Shown here: positions 52,402-60,550 of the stretch, one piece after another
Layout: each line of letters opens with the position of its first letter
Position numbering within the stretch: position 1 is the first letter of the stretch
Assembly (NCBI RefSeq): GCF_003336425.1
Contig: NZ_QEIO01000002.1
Coordinates: forward strand, 26,711-90,710
Direction of reading: 5' to 3'
DNA: 64,000 bases
DNA from: Marinitenerispora sediminis
GTDB taxonomy: Bacteria; Actinomycetota; Actinomycetes; Streptosporangiales; Streptosporangiaceae
The notes under the pieces: model-generated
Database searches by the model: none
What the model was told of the DNA's origin: nothing
What the model saw: only the letters and a program-made list of their open reading frames with translations
Made by a program: the position numbers and the translations under genes

Positions 52402-54255
52402 TCAGCCGAGGGCGCGGTCGAGGTTGAACGCGGCGCTGATGAGGCCGAGGTGGGTGAACGCCTGCGGGAAGTTGCCCTGCTGTTCGCCGGTGTGGCTGAT
52501 CTGCTCGGCGTACAGGCCGAGGTGGTTGGCGTAGGTGAGCATCTTCTCGAAGGCGAGGCGGGCCTCGTCCAGGCGTCCGGCGCGGGTGAGGGCCTCGACG
52601 TACCAGAAGGAGCAGATGGAGAAGGTGCCCTCCCGCCCCTCCAGCCCGTCCGGACTGGCGAGCGGGTCGTAGCGGTGGACCAGCGAGTCCGACACCAGGT
52701 CGTCGGCGAGTGCGCTGAGGGTGGCCGACCACTTGGGGTCGGTGGGGGAGACGAACTTGGTCAAGGGCATCATCAGCACCGCGGCGTCGAGGACGCTGTC
52801 GCCCTCGTGCTGGACGAACGCCTGCCGGGCCGGTGACCAGCCCCGGTCCATGATCCGCCGGTAGATCGCGTCCCGGACGGAGGCCCAGCGGGTCAGCGGG
52901 CAGGGCAGGCCGCGGCGCCGGGCGGTACGGATGGCGCGTTCGATGGCCACCCAGCACATCAGGCGGGAGTAGAGGAACATCTTGGCGCCGCCCCGCGTCT
53001 CCCAGATGCCTTCGTCGGGCTGGTCCCAGTGCTCGCAGACCCACTCGACCAGGGCGCACACGGCCTCCCACTGGTCGCTGGACATGGGCTGGCCCCACTT
53101 GTCGTAGAGGTAGATCGAGTCGATCAGGGCACCGTAGATGTCGAGCTGGAGCTGGGTGGCGGCGGCGTTGCCCACGCGGACCGGGGCCGACCCGCGGTAG
53201 CCCTCCAGATGGTCGAGCTCGCGTTCGGGCAGGTCGGTGCGCCCGTCTATTCCGTACATGATCTGGAGCGGCCCGGACGGCCGGTCGGCGCGCACGTCGA
53301 TGAGGCGGGTGAGGAAGCCCATGAAGGCTTCGGCCTCCTCGGTGAAGCCGAGCCGCAGCAGCGCATAGACGCAGAACGCGGCGTCGCGGACCCAGAGGTA
53401 CCGGTAGTCCCAGTTGCGGCCGCCGCCGATCTGCTCGGGCAGGCTCGTGGTGGCGGCCGCCACGATGGCGCCGGTGGGTGCGTAGGTGAGCAGTTTGAGG
53501 GTGAGCGCGGAGCGGTGCACCATCTCCCGCCACCGGCCGCGGTAGCGGGAGGCCGCCAGCCAGCGCCGCCAGAACGCCACGGTGGCGGCGAACTGGTGTT
53601 CGGCCTCCTCGGTCGGGCAGCCGAGCGGTACCCCGGGGCTGTCCGCACCGTCGCCGACCTGGTCGAGGGCGAACACCGCCGACTGGCCCTGCTCCAGGGA
53701 GAAGCGTGCCCGGACGTCCGGTCCGTCCCCCTCCAGCGGGACCGTGGCGGTCAGCGCCAGGGTCAGGGAGGCGGATTCGAAGAGCGCGGCCCCGTCGAGC
53801 ATGTGCGTGGTGTGCGGCTGGGCGCCGTAACCGAACCGGGGTGCCACCCGGGCGCGGAACGCGATCGACCCGCGTACGCATACCACCCGCCGGATCAGCC
53901 GGTGCCGCGCGGCGGGCGGACGGGGATCGTCGGCGGGGGAGACCGGCATGAAGTCCTGGATCTCCCCCAGGCCCTCGTCGGTGAAGAACCGGGTGATGAG
54001 CACGTTGGTGTCGGGGAAGTAGAACTGCTTGGTGCGGGCCGGCGCACCGTCCGCGGGCGTGGCCGCGAGTTCGAACGCCCCGCCCCGGTCGGCGTCGAGG
54101 ATGGCGGCGAAGACGCTGGGGGAGTCGAAGGCGGGGCAGCAGTACCAGTCGATCGTGCCGTCGCTGCCCACCAGCGCCACCGTGCGCAGGTCGCCGATCA
54201 GACCGTGCTCGGCGATCGGCAGATACCGGTCATGGTGTGCCGACGGGTGCGGCAT
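52402..54255 (-). CDS. GH15-family glucoamylase/trehalase-like enzyme
   Basis: A 617-residue protein started at ATG 54255 after GGGAGGGG. It opens with YLPIAEHGLIGDLRTVALVG and GTIDWYCCPAFDSPSVFAAI, the start of the bacterial GH15 group. It carries GGRNWDYRYLWVRDAAFCVY with the substrate-binding WDYRY motif, DEGIWETRGG with the probable general acid Glu, and FSICSFWYVEALTRAG with the second Glu. No signal peptide, so it acts on cytoplasmic alpha-glucans or trehalose; actinobacterial relatives include trehalases. It is convergent with the OmpA gene over seven bases. Confidence 0.88.
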   Translation of the reverse strand: MPHPSAHHDRYLPIAEHGLIGDLRTVALVGSDGTIDWYCCPAFDSPSVFAAILDADRGGAFELAATPADGAPARTKQFYFPDTNVLITRFFTDEGLGEIQDFMPVSPADDPRPPAARHRLIRRVVCVRGSIAFRARVAPRFGYGAQPHTTHMLDGAALFESASLTLALTATVPLEGDGPDVRARFSLEQGQSAVFALDQVGDGADSPGVPLGCPTEEAEHQFAATVAFWRRWLAASRYRGRWREMVHRSALTLKLLTYAPTGAIVAAATTSLPEQIGGGRNWDYRYLWVRDAAFCVYALLRLGFTEEAEAFMGFLTRLIDVRADRPSGPLQIMYGIDGRTDLPERELDHLEGYRGSAPVRVGNAAATQLQLDIYGALIDSIYLYDKWGQPMSSDQWEAVCALVEWVCEHWDQPDEGIWETRGGAKMFLYSRLMCWVAIERAIRTARRRGLPCPLTRWASVRDAIYRRIMDRGWSPARQAFVQHEGDSVLDAAVLMMPLTKFVSPTDPKWSATLSALADDLVSDSLVHRYDPLASPDGLEGREGTFSICSFWYVEALTRAGRLDEARLAFEKMLTYANHLGLYAEQISHTGEQQGNFPQAFTHLGLISAAFNLDRALG

Positions 54256-54523
54256 CGCGTTCCCCTCCCGCTTCTCGGGCCCCGCCGCCCGCGGCGGCGC
54301 CGTCCGACCGCGGACCCGCGGACGCCGTCCCACCGCGCGCACGGCCGCTATCCGGTGCTGTATCCGCCAGCGCCCCCGTCCAACCCCACGGGCGGGTTAC
54401 GCCGGCCGCGGGGTGCTCGTGGTGGGGCGTCAGCCTCCGGTGTTCGATCGTGCCGAGACGGCCAGCGCGCTCCGCGCCGTGACCGGGCCGGTCTCCTCGC
54501 AGGCCGACGTCGCGACATATATG

Positions 54524-54569
54524 TATCACTTGGTACAGAAGTGCTACGGTCATTCTGTACCGATCGATA
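54524..54569 (+). promoter_or_regulatory. palindromic operator overlapping the SDR promoter
   Basis: Two 17-base arms, 54524-54540 and 54553-54569, are inverted repeats matching at 14 of 17 positions, including a perfect GGTACAGAA/TTCTGTACC core separated by 12 bp. The likely -35 TTGGTA (54530-54535) and -10 TTCTGT (54553-54558), 17 bp apart, lie inside the arms, so a bound repressor would block polymerase. The TetR gene just beyond the SDR gene is the natural candidate. The remaining 54256-54605 intergenic DNA shows nothing else. Confidence 0.7.
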
Positions 54570-54605
54570 CGAAGGTTGGTCGGTGAGAACTCGAAGGGGT
54601 CGGGG

Positions 54606-55352
54606 ATGGGAAAGCTGGAGGGCAAGACCGCCGTGGTGACCGGTGGCAGCACCGGGATCGGGCTGGCCACCGCGGAGCGGTTCGCGGCCGAGGGGGCGCA
54701 CGTGTTCGTGACCGGCCGGCGGGAGGCCGAACTCGGCGCGGCGGTGGCGGCCATCGGGCCTGCGGCCACCGCCGTCGTGGGTGACATCGCGGAGCCCGCC
54801 GATCTGGACCGGCTGTACGAGGCGGTCCGGGCTCGTGGCCGCGGGCTCGACGTCCTGTTCGCCAACGCGGGCGGTGCCGTGTTCGCGCCGCTCGAGAAGG
54901 CGACGGATGAGCACTACGAGCAGAACTTCGGGGTCAACGTCCGGGGCACGTGGCTCTCGGTCCAGAAGGCGCTGCCCCTGTTCAACGAGGGCGCGTCGGT
55001 CGTGTTCAACGCTTCCATCCGCGCCGACGACGGGTGGGCGGACTTCGGCCTGTACTCCGCTTCGAAGGCCGCGGTCCGGTCCCTCGCCCGAACCTGGGCG
55101 AACGAGTTGAAGGGCCGCGGGATCCGGGTGAACGCGGTTTCGCCCGGCGCGATCGAAACGCCGGCGCTCGATCGGATCGGCGGTAAGGGCGAGGCGGAGG
55201 CGTTCAAGGCGGCACTCGTCAAGCGGGTGCCGATCGGCCGGCTCGGGCGTCCGGAGGAAGTGGCCGCCGCGGTGGCGTTCCTCGCTTCGGACGAGAGCAG
55301 CTTCATCTACGGCGCGAACCTCGACGTCGACGGCGGCGAGCACCAGTTCTGA
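54606..55352 (+). CDS. SDR oxidoreductase under TetR control
   Basis: A 248-residue classical SDR from ATG 54606 after GGGGTCGGGG. It has VVTGGSTGIGLATAERFA at 11-28, FANAGGAVFAPL near 79-90, VFNASIRADDGW (catalytic Ser), YSASKAAVRSLARTWA (Tyr, Lys) and FIYGANLDVDGGEHQF. The subgroup is often annotated glucose 1-dehydrogenase-like and is commonly induced by electrophiles or xenobiotics with a TetR partner. The palindromic operator upstream and the convergent TetR gene one base beyond the stop suggest inducible single-gene control. Confidence 0.87.
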   Translation: MGKLEGKTAVVTGGSTGIGLATAERFAAEGAHVFVTGRREAELGAAVAAIGPAATAVVGDIAEPADLDRLYEAVRARGRGLDVLFANAGGAVFAPLEKATDEHYEQNFGVNVRGTWLSVQKALPLFNEGASVVFNASIRADDGWADFGLYSASKAAVRSLARTWANELKGRGIRVNAVSPGAIETPALDRIGGKGEAEAFKAALVKRVPIGRLGRPEEVAAAVAFLASDESSFIYGANLDVDGGEHQF

Positions 55353-55353
55353 G

Positions 55354-55974
55354 TCAGGCGGGCGGCCAGTTCCGCAGGGCGGCGTCGGCGACCATGCGCA
55401 GCTCGTCGTGGTCGGCGCCGCCCGCGGCCTGGACGGCGATCCCGTTTCCCACGGCCATCAGGAACCGGGCGAGCACGGCCGGGTCGGACGTCGGTGGCAG
55501 GTCCCCCTCGTCCCTGGCCTGCTCGAACCGCTTCACGAGGCGCGAGCGGGCGTCCTCGCGCCAGTCGGTCAGCAGGTCGCGGACGGCCCGGTCCCCGGGG
55601 CCCGAGGCCAGGCAGCCCTGGACCCCGAGGCAGCCGGACGGATGGCCGGGGCCGGTGGTGGTGTCGACCGCGCCGTGCAGGAACGCCGTGGCCACCGCCT
55701 CCGCGGTCGGTTCCTCGAGCGCCCGCATGCCGTAGGCGGCCGGTCCGGCGGTGTAGCGCTCCAGCACCTTGCGGAACAGGTCCTCCTTGCTGCCGAAGGC
55801 GGCGTACATACTCGGCCGGTTGATGCCCATGGCGGCGGTCAGGTCGGTGAGGCTGGCGCCCTCGTAACCCTGTTCCCAGAACACGAGCAGCGCGCGTTCG
55901 AGCGCTTCGTCCACGTCGAACTCGCGCGGGCGGCCCATCGCCGCCTTCCGGGTGGCTGCCATGGCGTCCAGCAT
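55354..55974 (-). CDS. TetR-family regulator next to SDR
   Basis: A 206-residue regulator from ATG 55974 after GGAGG (ATGs at 55962 and 55938 also possible). Its helix-turn-helix region reads GASLTDLTAAMGINRPSMYAAFGSKEDLFRKVLERY, and the C-terminal domain has HPSGCLGVQGCLASG, a Cys-containing element seen in TetR regulators of oxidoreductases and possibly redox- or electrophile-responsive. It converges with the SDR gene. It is the best candidate to bind the operator at 54524-54569. Confidence 0.87.
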   Translation of the reverse strand: MLDAMAATRKAAMGRPREFDVDEALERALLVFWEQGYEGASLTDLTAAMGINRPSMYAAFGSKEDLFRKVLERYTAGPAAYGMRALEEPTAEAVATAFLHGAVDTTTGPGHPSGCLGVQGCLASGPGDRAVRDLLTDWREDARSRLVKRFEQARDEGDLPPTSDPAVLARFLMAVGNGIAVQAAGGADHDELRMVADAALRNWPPA

Positions 55975-56384
55975 AGCCAGCCGACCTCCAGCCCCAGCGT
56001 GCCGCTGCGCGGCGCGGATCCGGTCTGGGCAGGGCGGAGAACCTGGGAATTCTTCCCGAGCTGGCGGCCAGGATGGCGGGCAATCGTCTCCGGCAGCGGC
56101 TGCGTCCTGTTCGCGCGGTAGCCGAAGTGCCCGGCGTCTCCCCTCTGGGCAACCTGGCGGCCACGCCTCATGACCGCGGCATACCCGCGCCGTCACCGCC
56201 ATCGGTTGGGCCAGCGACACAGACCTGAGCCATTACGGTTTCGACGGCGACCAGGCTGCGTTCGAGTTCAACGCCAAGTTCGACAACCCAGACATGTTCC
56301 TGGATGGAACACGCCCCTCGTGCGACGACAGCACCTACAACCCCAACGAGGAGTTCTGGGGTGCACGGGTGTGGGAAGTCAACG
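55975..56384. other. gap with an unidentified coding remnant
   Basis: Bases 56190-56370, plus strand, read VTAIGWASDTDLSHYGFDGD followed by QAAFEFNAKFDNPDMFLDG and TRPSCDDSTYNPNEEFWG. This looks like real protein by composition, but it lacks a start and runs directly into integrase debris. I do not recognise the family. The rest shows nothing. Confidence 0.35.
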
Positions 56385-56790
56385 CTCCTCGCCACCGCCC
56401 GGCTGTTGCCCCGCCTGCTCGCCGGCGCGCCAGGGGCCCGGTGTTCTGCTCCGAGCGGCGCTCCCCCGACGCCGGAATATCGGGCCCGCGCCGTGGCCGA
56501 CGTCAACGCCTGGACGGGCCAGGGACGGCTGTCCTACTCGCGCGGGAGTACCTGTTCAAGCAGCCAGCCGCGCCGACGACTCCACCGCGAAGGGGAGACC
56601 GCACCAGCTCCGCCATTCGGCGCTCACCGCACCTTGCTGCGGCCGGCCGCTCCGCGGCCGAACTCCATGCGAAATCCCGCCACCAGCGTCTGACCACCCT
56701 CGGTAAGCGCGTTCGGCTGGGCGAGGAGACCGCTGCGCGGACCACGGCCGGGCACGATCGTGTCGGGCGACTGGCAAGTGGAAAATGGTT
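56385..56790 (+). pseudogene. multiply frameshifted C-terminal half of a tyrosine integrase
   Basis: Pieces in all three frames line up in order as an actinobacterial XerC/D-like integrase: LLATARLLPRLLAG, RARGPVFCSERRSP, VADVNAWTGQGRLSYSR, AREYLFKQ, GRPHQLRHSALT (box II HxxR), LAAAGRSAAELHAKSRHQRL, LGKRVRLGEE. The position of the nucleophilic Tyr in the last motif is Val. At least four frame changes are needed, so it is long dead. It marks the left edge of the accessory cluster ending at tRNA-His copy B and is a different integrase from the one at 42662-43452. Confidence 0.75.
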
Positions 56791-56959
56791 CGTAGAGATA
56801 GGACTATTGGCGCGCCCCTAGTGGCGGGTATTGATTGTTAATCCTGCTATGCGGGATGACGGGAATTGCGTCCACATGGTTAGCGCTCCCGCTCTGACGG
56901 CGTTCTGATTGTCCGCTGATTGTGTGGTGGCTGCGATCTGATCAGCGTGTGATCTGTCT

Positions 56960-57811
56960 CTACTGTGACGCAGCCTCCACAATCCCCGCGGCGAAGTCCC
57001 GCACGAACGGAGCGAGCCGGGCGTGGATTTCGTCGCGTTCGCTGGCTTGGATGATCTGGGCGACGATGACCAGGTGCGCTAACCGACCGTCCGGGGTGTT
57101 TAGCTTGTCGGTGAACACGTCGCGGACCTGTCTGGCGACCTCGGGCTGCGTCAGGGAGTAGGCGTGCAGGACCGCCGCGTCCCATCCGGCTGGGGCGGCG
57201 CCCCAGCCTTCCCAGTCGAGGAGTTGGAGGCGGGGCGCGGTGAGGTTGGCCCAGTGGAGATCGCCGTGGGCGGTCTCCCATCGTTGGACCGTCAGGTCGA
57301 TTCCGGCGCCGTCCACGTCTGGGAGGAAGCGGCCGATCCGGTTGATGTACTCCTGCCGGACGGCCTGTCTGCCCGCCGGGGGCGGTGTCGCACGCAACCG
57401 GGCCAGGGCCGATGCCAGGTCGTCCCACCACCGCGGGCCGAGGCTCGGCGCGTGGTCGAGGTCAGGGGTGGTGGAGACGCTCGCGCATCGAGTCCGCTGC
57501 CACAGGAGCGCCTGGTGCGTTGGGCCGTCGCCCCACGTCGCTTCGGCTAGCAGGAGAGGTCGGGGAATCGCTTCGTCGTCCAGCAGTGCGTCGGCCAGGA
57601 ACGGCCCCTCCCAGAGTTTGCCGCCCGGACGGGGGCTGGTGGTGACACGCAGCCACGCCGCGACGCCGTCATCCGCGGTGGCCGGACCGCTGACGCTGCG
57701 TCCGTCGAGCCCGAAGTGGAGAGACTCGTCGGCTTTGGCGTGGACCTGGAGCCGGCGGCCCGCCTCTTGCCAGAGGCGGACCGGGTCAGATGGCGCGGGT
57801 GAGGAGGTCAC
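56960..57811 (-). CDS. APH-like phosphotransferase of the peptide-modification cluster
   Basis: A 283-residue kinase-fold protein. The catalytic loop is TAHGDLHWANL (His182, Asp184, Asn189) and the metal-binding LLDWEGWG has Asp199, as in aminoglycoside/choline-kinase relatives; the N-lobe is short and divergent. The gene overlaps the aldo/keto reductase gene by 26 bp and is last in a four-gene run starting with a 43-residue peptide gene. Substrate unknown: small-molecule or peptide phosphorylation is possible. Part of it (residues 201-240) is duplicated at 42540-42661 beside the other integrase ruin. Confidence 0.82.
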   Translation of the reverse strand: MTSSPAPSDPVRLWQEAGRRLQVHAKADESLHFGLDGRSVSGPATADDGVAAWLRVTTSPRPGGKLWEGPFLADALLDDEAIPRPLLLAEATWGDGPTHQALLWQRTRCASVSTTPDLDHAPSLGPRWWDDLASALARLRATPPPAGRQAVRQEYINRIGRFLPDVDGAGIDLTVQRWETAHGDLHWANLTAPRLQLLDWEGWGAAPAGWDAAVLHAYSLTQPEVARQVRDVFTDKLNTPDGRLAHLVIVAQIIQASERDEIHARLAPFVRDFAAGIVEAASQ

Positions 57812-58688
57812 TAATCTCCCTCAAGCGTGGAGGCGGCAGCAGACGGGCAACGGCATGGGCGGCGCGGTTCCAGTGCTCGGCGTTCGATGTGCTGAGCAGC
57901 ACGCCGGTCAGACCGGGTGTCGAGGCGGCCACCGCGAGTGCTGCCTCGGCTGCGGTCGCGCTCTGACGGATGAACGCGGCGAGCGCATCGTTCACCAAGT
58001 GGACGAGTTCACCGCCGTGTAGCGGCGCTGATGCCCACACCTCCAATCCTGCCCGCTGCGCCTCCGCAATGGGGCCGAATCCGGCGAGGGCCTGGGCGAT
58101 CGGGGTGATCTCGACGAGGGAGACCGGGAGCTGGATGGCGGCAAAACTGGTGTTGGGTCCCCCGGCCGCCTGGCGGGCCAGAGCTACAAGGGAGTCGACC
58201 GTGAATGCTCCATCGGTGAATCCGGACCACGTGGCGATGCCGTATCCCCCGATGAGCCCGTCGGTCCGTGCCCACTCCAGTTCCACCATGGCACTCCGGA
58301 TCCGCTGGTGGAGTCCGTCACGGTCGCTGGCACCGCCGTGGTCGGGGTTGTGGAGGTAGACGAAGTCGAGCCGTTCACGGCCGAGTTCGGCCGCGCTGGC
58401 GGCGAGTTGGTGTCGGACGTAGCTGGGCATGATGCTGTGGCGGAGATTGACCGAGGGCAGTGCGCCCGCGGCTGTCGCAGTGCGGGCCTGTTTGGCGGTC
58501 ATGTGTCCGATCTTCGTGGCGACGCGAACCTTCGGGTAGCGCCGGAGGATCGGAGCGATGGCACGCTGGTGGGTACCGGCCCCGTACACGGCGGCGGTGT
58601 CGATGAGTGGGCAGCCGGCGGCCGCCGCGACGCGAGCGGAGAACTCGGCGTCGCGGCAGCGGTAGGTGCCCAGTCCGAGGACCGTCAC
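57786..58688 (-). CDS. aldo/keto reductase of the peptide-modification cluster
   Basis: A 300-residue TIM-barrel NAD(P)H oxidoreductase with the full AKR tetrad: IDTAAVYG (Asp30, Tyr35), VATKIGH (Lys59) and YLHNPD (His113). The nucleotide-binding end is SNAEHWNRAA. It starts at ATG 58688, overlapping the JmjC gene stop (ATGA), and overlaps the kinase gene downstream by 26 bp, so the three enzymes are translationally linked. AKRs reduce carbonyls; here the substrate may be a carbonyl produced on the peptide or on a small molecule. Confidence 0.88.
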   Translation of the reverse strand: MTVLGLGTYRCRDAEFSARVAAAAGCPLIDTAAVYGAGTHQRAIAPILRRYPKVRVATKIGHMTAKQARTATAAGALPSVNLRHSIMPSYVRHQLAASAAELGRERLDFVYLHNPDHGGASDRDGLHQRIRSAMVELEWARTDGLIGGYGIATWSGFTDGAFTVDSLVALARQAAGGPNTSFAAIQLPVSLVEITPIAQALAGFGPIAEAQRAGLEVWASAPLHGGELVHLVNDALAAFIRQSATAAEAALAVAASTPGLTGVLLSTSNAEHWNRAAHAVARLLPPPRLREISDLLTRAI

Positions 58689-59872
58689 GCGGCCACGCCT
58701 TCCTCACCCACCCAGATCAGGGCGCCCTCGTCGAGAAGGCGGCGCAGCAGGACCAGCAACGCCCGCTCAGAGATGTCGGGTACGGCTGCGTGCAGCTCGC
58801 TGACGATGATGGGTCGTCCCTCGGCGAGCCGGCCGATGGCGGGTGCCGCCTTCGGGGCCATGCGCCAGCGTCGCCCTTGAGCCGCGAGCACGATTTCGGT
58901 CTCTTCCTTGTAGACCTGGCAGCGTTGCGACGCCAGTTGGATCCGCGAGGACATCGTCAGTTCACCGGTCACGGCGACCGGCAGGCTGAACGCCTGCCGC
59001 GCGGGTGCGACTTCGTTCAGGAATCGCTGGTAGTCCGCGACCACCCCCGGATCACGGAGCCGTCTCCCCACGAGTTCGGCGAGAGTGCTGGTCCACGCAG
59101 CTTGGTCGTCGGGGTCGCGGGGGACGTCGGAGCGGACCTCGATGTGTTCGCGCATCTGGTCGGTGACCCAGGCGAGGAAGTCCGCTCCGGTGGTGGTGTT
59201 GAGACCGCAGGTCAGATGCAGGCTCGGTTCGCCTTCGGATGCGGCCGCTGCGTGCCAGCAGCCGCGCGGGACGTGCAGGATGTCGCCGGGCTCCATGGTG
59301 AACTCGTCGATCGGGTCGGTCGGAGCCTCGTGGTCGAATTCCATGTCGGCGTACAGCGGGGCCACACGGGTCATCCCGTAGATCCGCCACCGCTTGCGCC
59401 CCGATACCTGAAGGACGATGACGTCGTGGTCGTCCCAATGGACGCCGAATCCCTCCTGGGCTGTCCACGAGGCGTAGGCGTTGACCTGGACATGGGTTCC
59501 CAGCCACGCCTCCAGGCCAGCGGCCGCCTCATTGATGGGTGGGTGCATCTCGTCGATCGCGTCCAGCACCAGCGTGGCGCCATTGCGAAGCTGTTCGTGG
59601 ACCAGGTGCGGGACGGGACGGTTCCAGTCGGGCATCCGCCGGTAGGTCTGCCGTTGGGTGTAGGCGGCGACGTCGATCGTTCCGCCGGCCGAGAGGCGCA
59701 TGCGCGGGCTGTCCAGGCGGTGCGTGGCTAGGAGCTGGTTGAGGTCGGGCCAGGTCAGCAGGTACGCGAAGGCGTCGGCGTAAGTGGCGGGGTATCGGGC
59801 GTGGGCGCGGCCGAGGACCTGGGCGAGGAACGTGTCCCCGCCCAGGCGGCCGCTGATCAGGTCAGCGGTCAT
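58685..59872 (-). CDS. JmjC/cupin_4-type Fe(II)/2-oxoglutarate oxygenase
   Basis: A 395-residue protein with the JmjC double-stranded beta-helix: FGVHWDDHDVIVLQVSGRKRW has the Fe ligands His145 and Asp147, PRGCWHAAAA the distal His207. The domain lies at about 90-260; residues 335-395 form a winged-helix tail (ISERALLVLLRRLLDEGALI). This is the architecture of ribosomal oxygenases such as YcfD, which hydroxylate an Arg or His side chain in protein. Next to a 43-residue peptide gene it is more likely a peptide hydroxylase. ATG 59872 lies 12 bases after the peptide stop, with its ribosome site AGGAACGAG overlapping that stop. Confidence 0.85.
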   Translation of the reverse strand: MTADLISGRLGGDTFLAQVLGRAHARYPATYADAFAYLLTWPDLNQLLATHRLDSPRMRLSAGGTIDVAAYTQRQTYRRMPDWNRPVPHLVHEQLRNGATLVLDAIDEMHPPINEAAAGLEAWLGTHVQVNAYASWTAQEGFGVHWDDHDVIVLQVSGRKRWRIYGMTRVAPLYADMEFDHEAPTDPIDEFTMEPGDILHVPRGCWHAAAASEGEPSLHLTCGLNTTTGADFLAWVTDQMREHIEVRSDVPRDPDDQAAWTSTLAELVGRRLRDPGVVADYQRFLNEVAPARQAFSLPVAVTGELTMSSRIQLASQRCQVYKEETEIVLAAQGRRWRMAPKAAPAIGRLAEGRPIIVSELHAAVPDISERALLVLLRRLLDEGALIWVGEEGVAA

Positions 59873-59884
59873 GAGTTCTCGTTC

Positions 59885-60016
59885 CTACCGAAGCGCGTTG
59901 TCGTTCATGTCGCTCTTGCCGGTGCCACCGCCATCGGAGGGCTGCTCACCGCGCGCCCGGACGGCGTTGATGTTCTCCGCCGCGATCATCAGCTCGTCGT
60001 CGTACTCGTTCTGCAT
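59885..60016 (-). CDS. 43-residue putative precursor peptide
   Basis: ATG 60016 follows GGAGG at the ideal six-base distance. The product starts MQNEYDDELMIAAENINAVR and continues through ARGEQPSDGGGTG to end KSDMNDNALR. Residues 4-19 form an acidic, probably helical leader-like part; the second half is Gly/Ser/Asp/Asn-rich with Lys34, Arg43, Asp and Asn side chains. No Cys, no membrane segment. Placement directly before and coupled to a JmjC oxygenase, AKR and kinase suggests a ribosomal precursor or carrier peptide for these enzymes. I recognise no family. It was too short for routine gene calling. Confidence 0.65.
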   Translation of the reverse strand: MQNEYDDELMIAAENINAVRARGEQPSDGGGTGKSDMNDNALR

Positions 60017-60550
60017 GCGAACCTCCAGAATGGGCTTTCGGACTATTGACAGCGGATGCGCTCCGGAGGGGCACGGGCCTGCGCTTTACTCAAGGAACCT
60101 CCCGTTCTCCGGGTATGACAGGCGGGGCAGTGCGGAACCCGCGTCCAGGGGGTCGGACGTTCTCCATCGGGGATGGGCCACCACACCGCCGCGCCGATTG
60201 GCACCGGGCGGCCCACTGGTTCGGGCCGGCGCCGGGGGCGAAGGCTGTTCGCTCGGCCACGCTCGTGTTCTGTCGCACGAGAGACGGCCGGGCATCTGAT
60301 TCCAAGGGGAATCAACTCCTCCGCTGAATGCACATTGCTCTTCCTCGCGCTTCGATGAAATCGCTTCGGCCGTTCCGATTCACCCCCATCGCCGCCATGG
60401 TTTATATGCGGCCATAAGGTCGTGTGACCTGCGGATTCGCGCTGTCGGACATGTTTCTATGCCAGGGGCGAGGGGATCCGCCGAGAATCGGACGTAGCGA
60501 CCTCGCTCTTGTGAGGCATTCTTGGAGTGCGGACCTTGAGGAGTGCTTCG
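60017..60550. other. 534-bp divergent regulatory region
   Basis: Between the peptide operon (minus) and the XRE-TPR gene (plus). No gene is supported. A less GC-rich part around 60310-60430 contains GGTTTATATGCGGCCATAAG, with possible -10 elements, and a GAGGAG ribosome site at 60538-60543 serves the regulator. Operator sites of the XRE-TPR protein are expected here. Confidence 0.45.

Noticed and set aside
56385..56500. A P-loop ATPase suggested by GCGKSTLLATARLLP
   Set aside because: The downstream pieces follow integrase motif order in shifting frames, and no Walker B or ATPase context exists, so the GKST string is coincidental at a frame junction.
57240..58022. Plus-strand 260-codon frame through the kinase and AKR genes
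   Set aside because: It is antisense to two clearly recognised enzymes with complete active sites.
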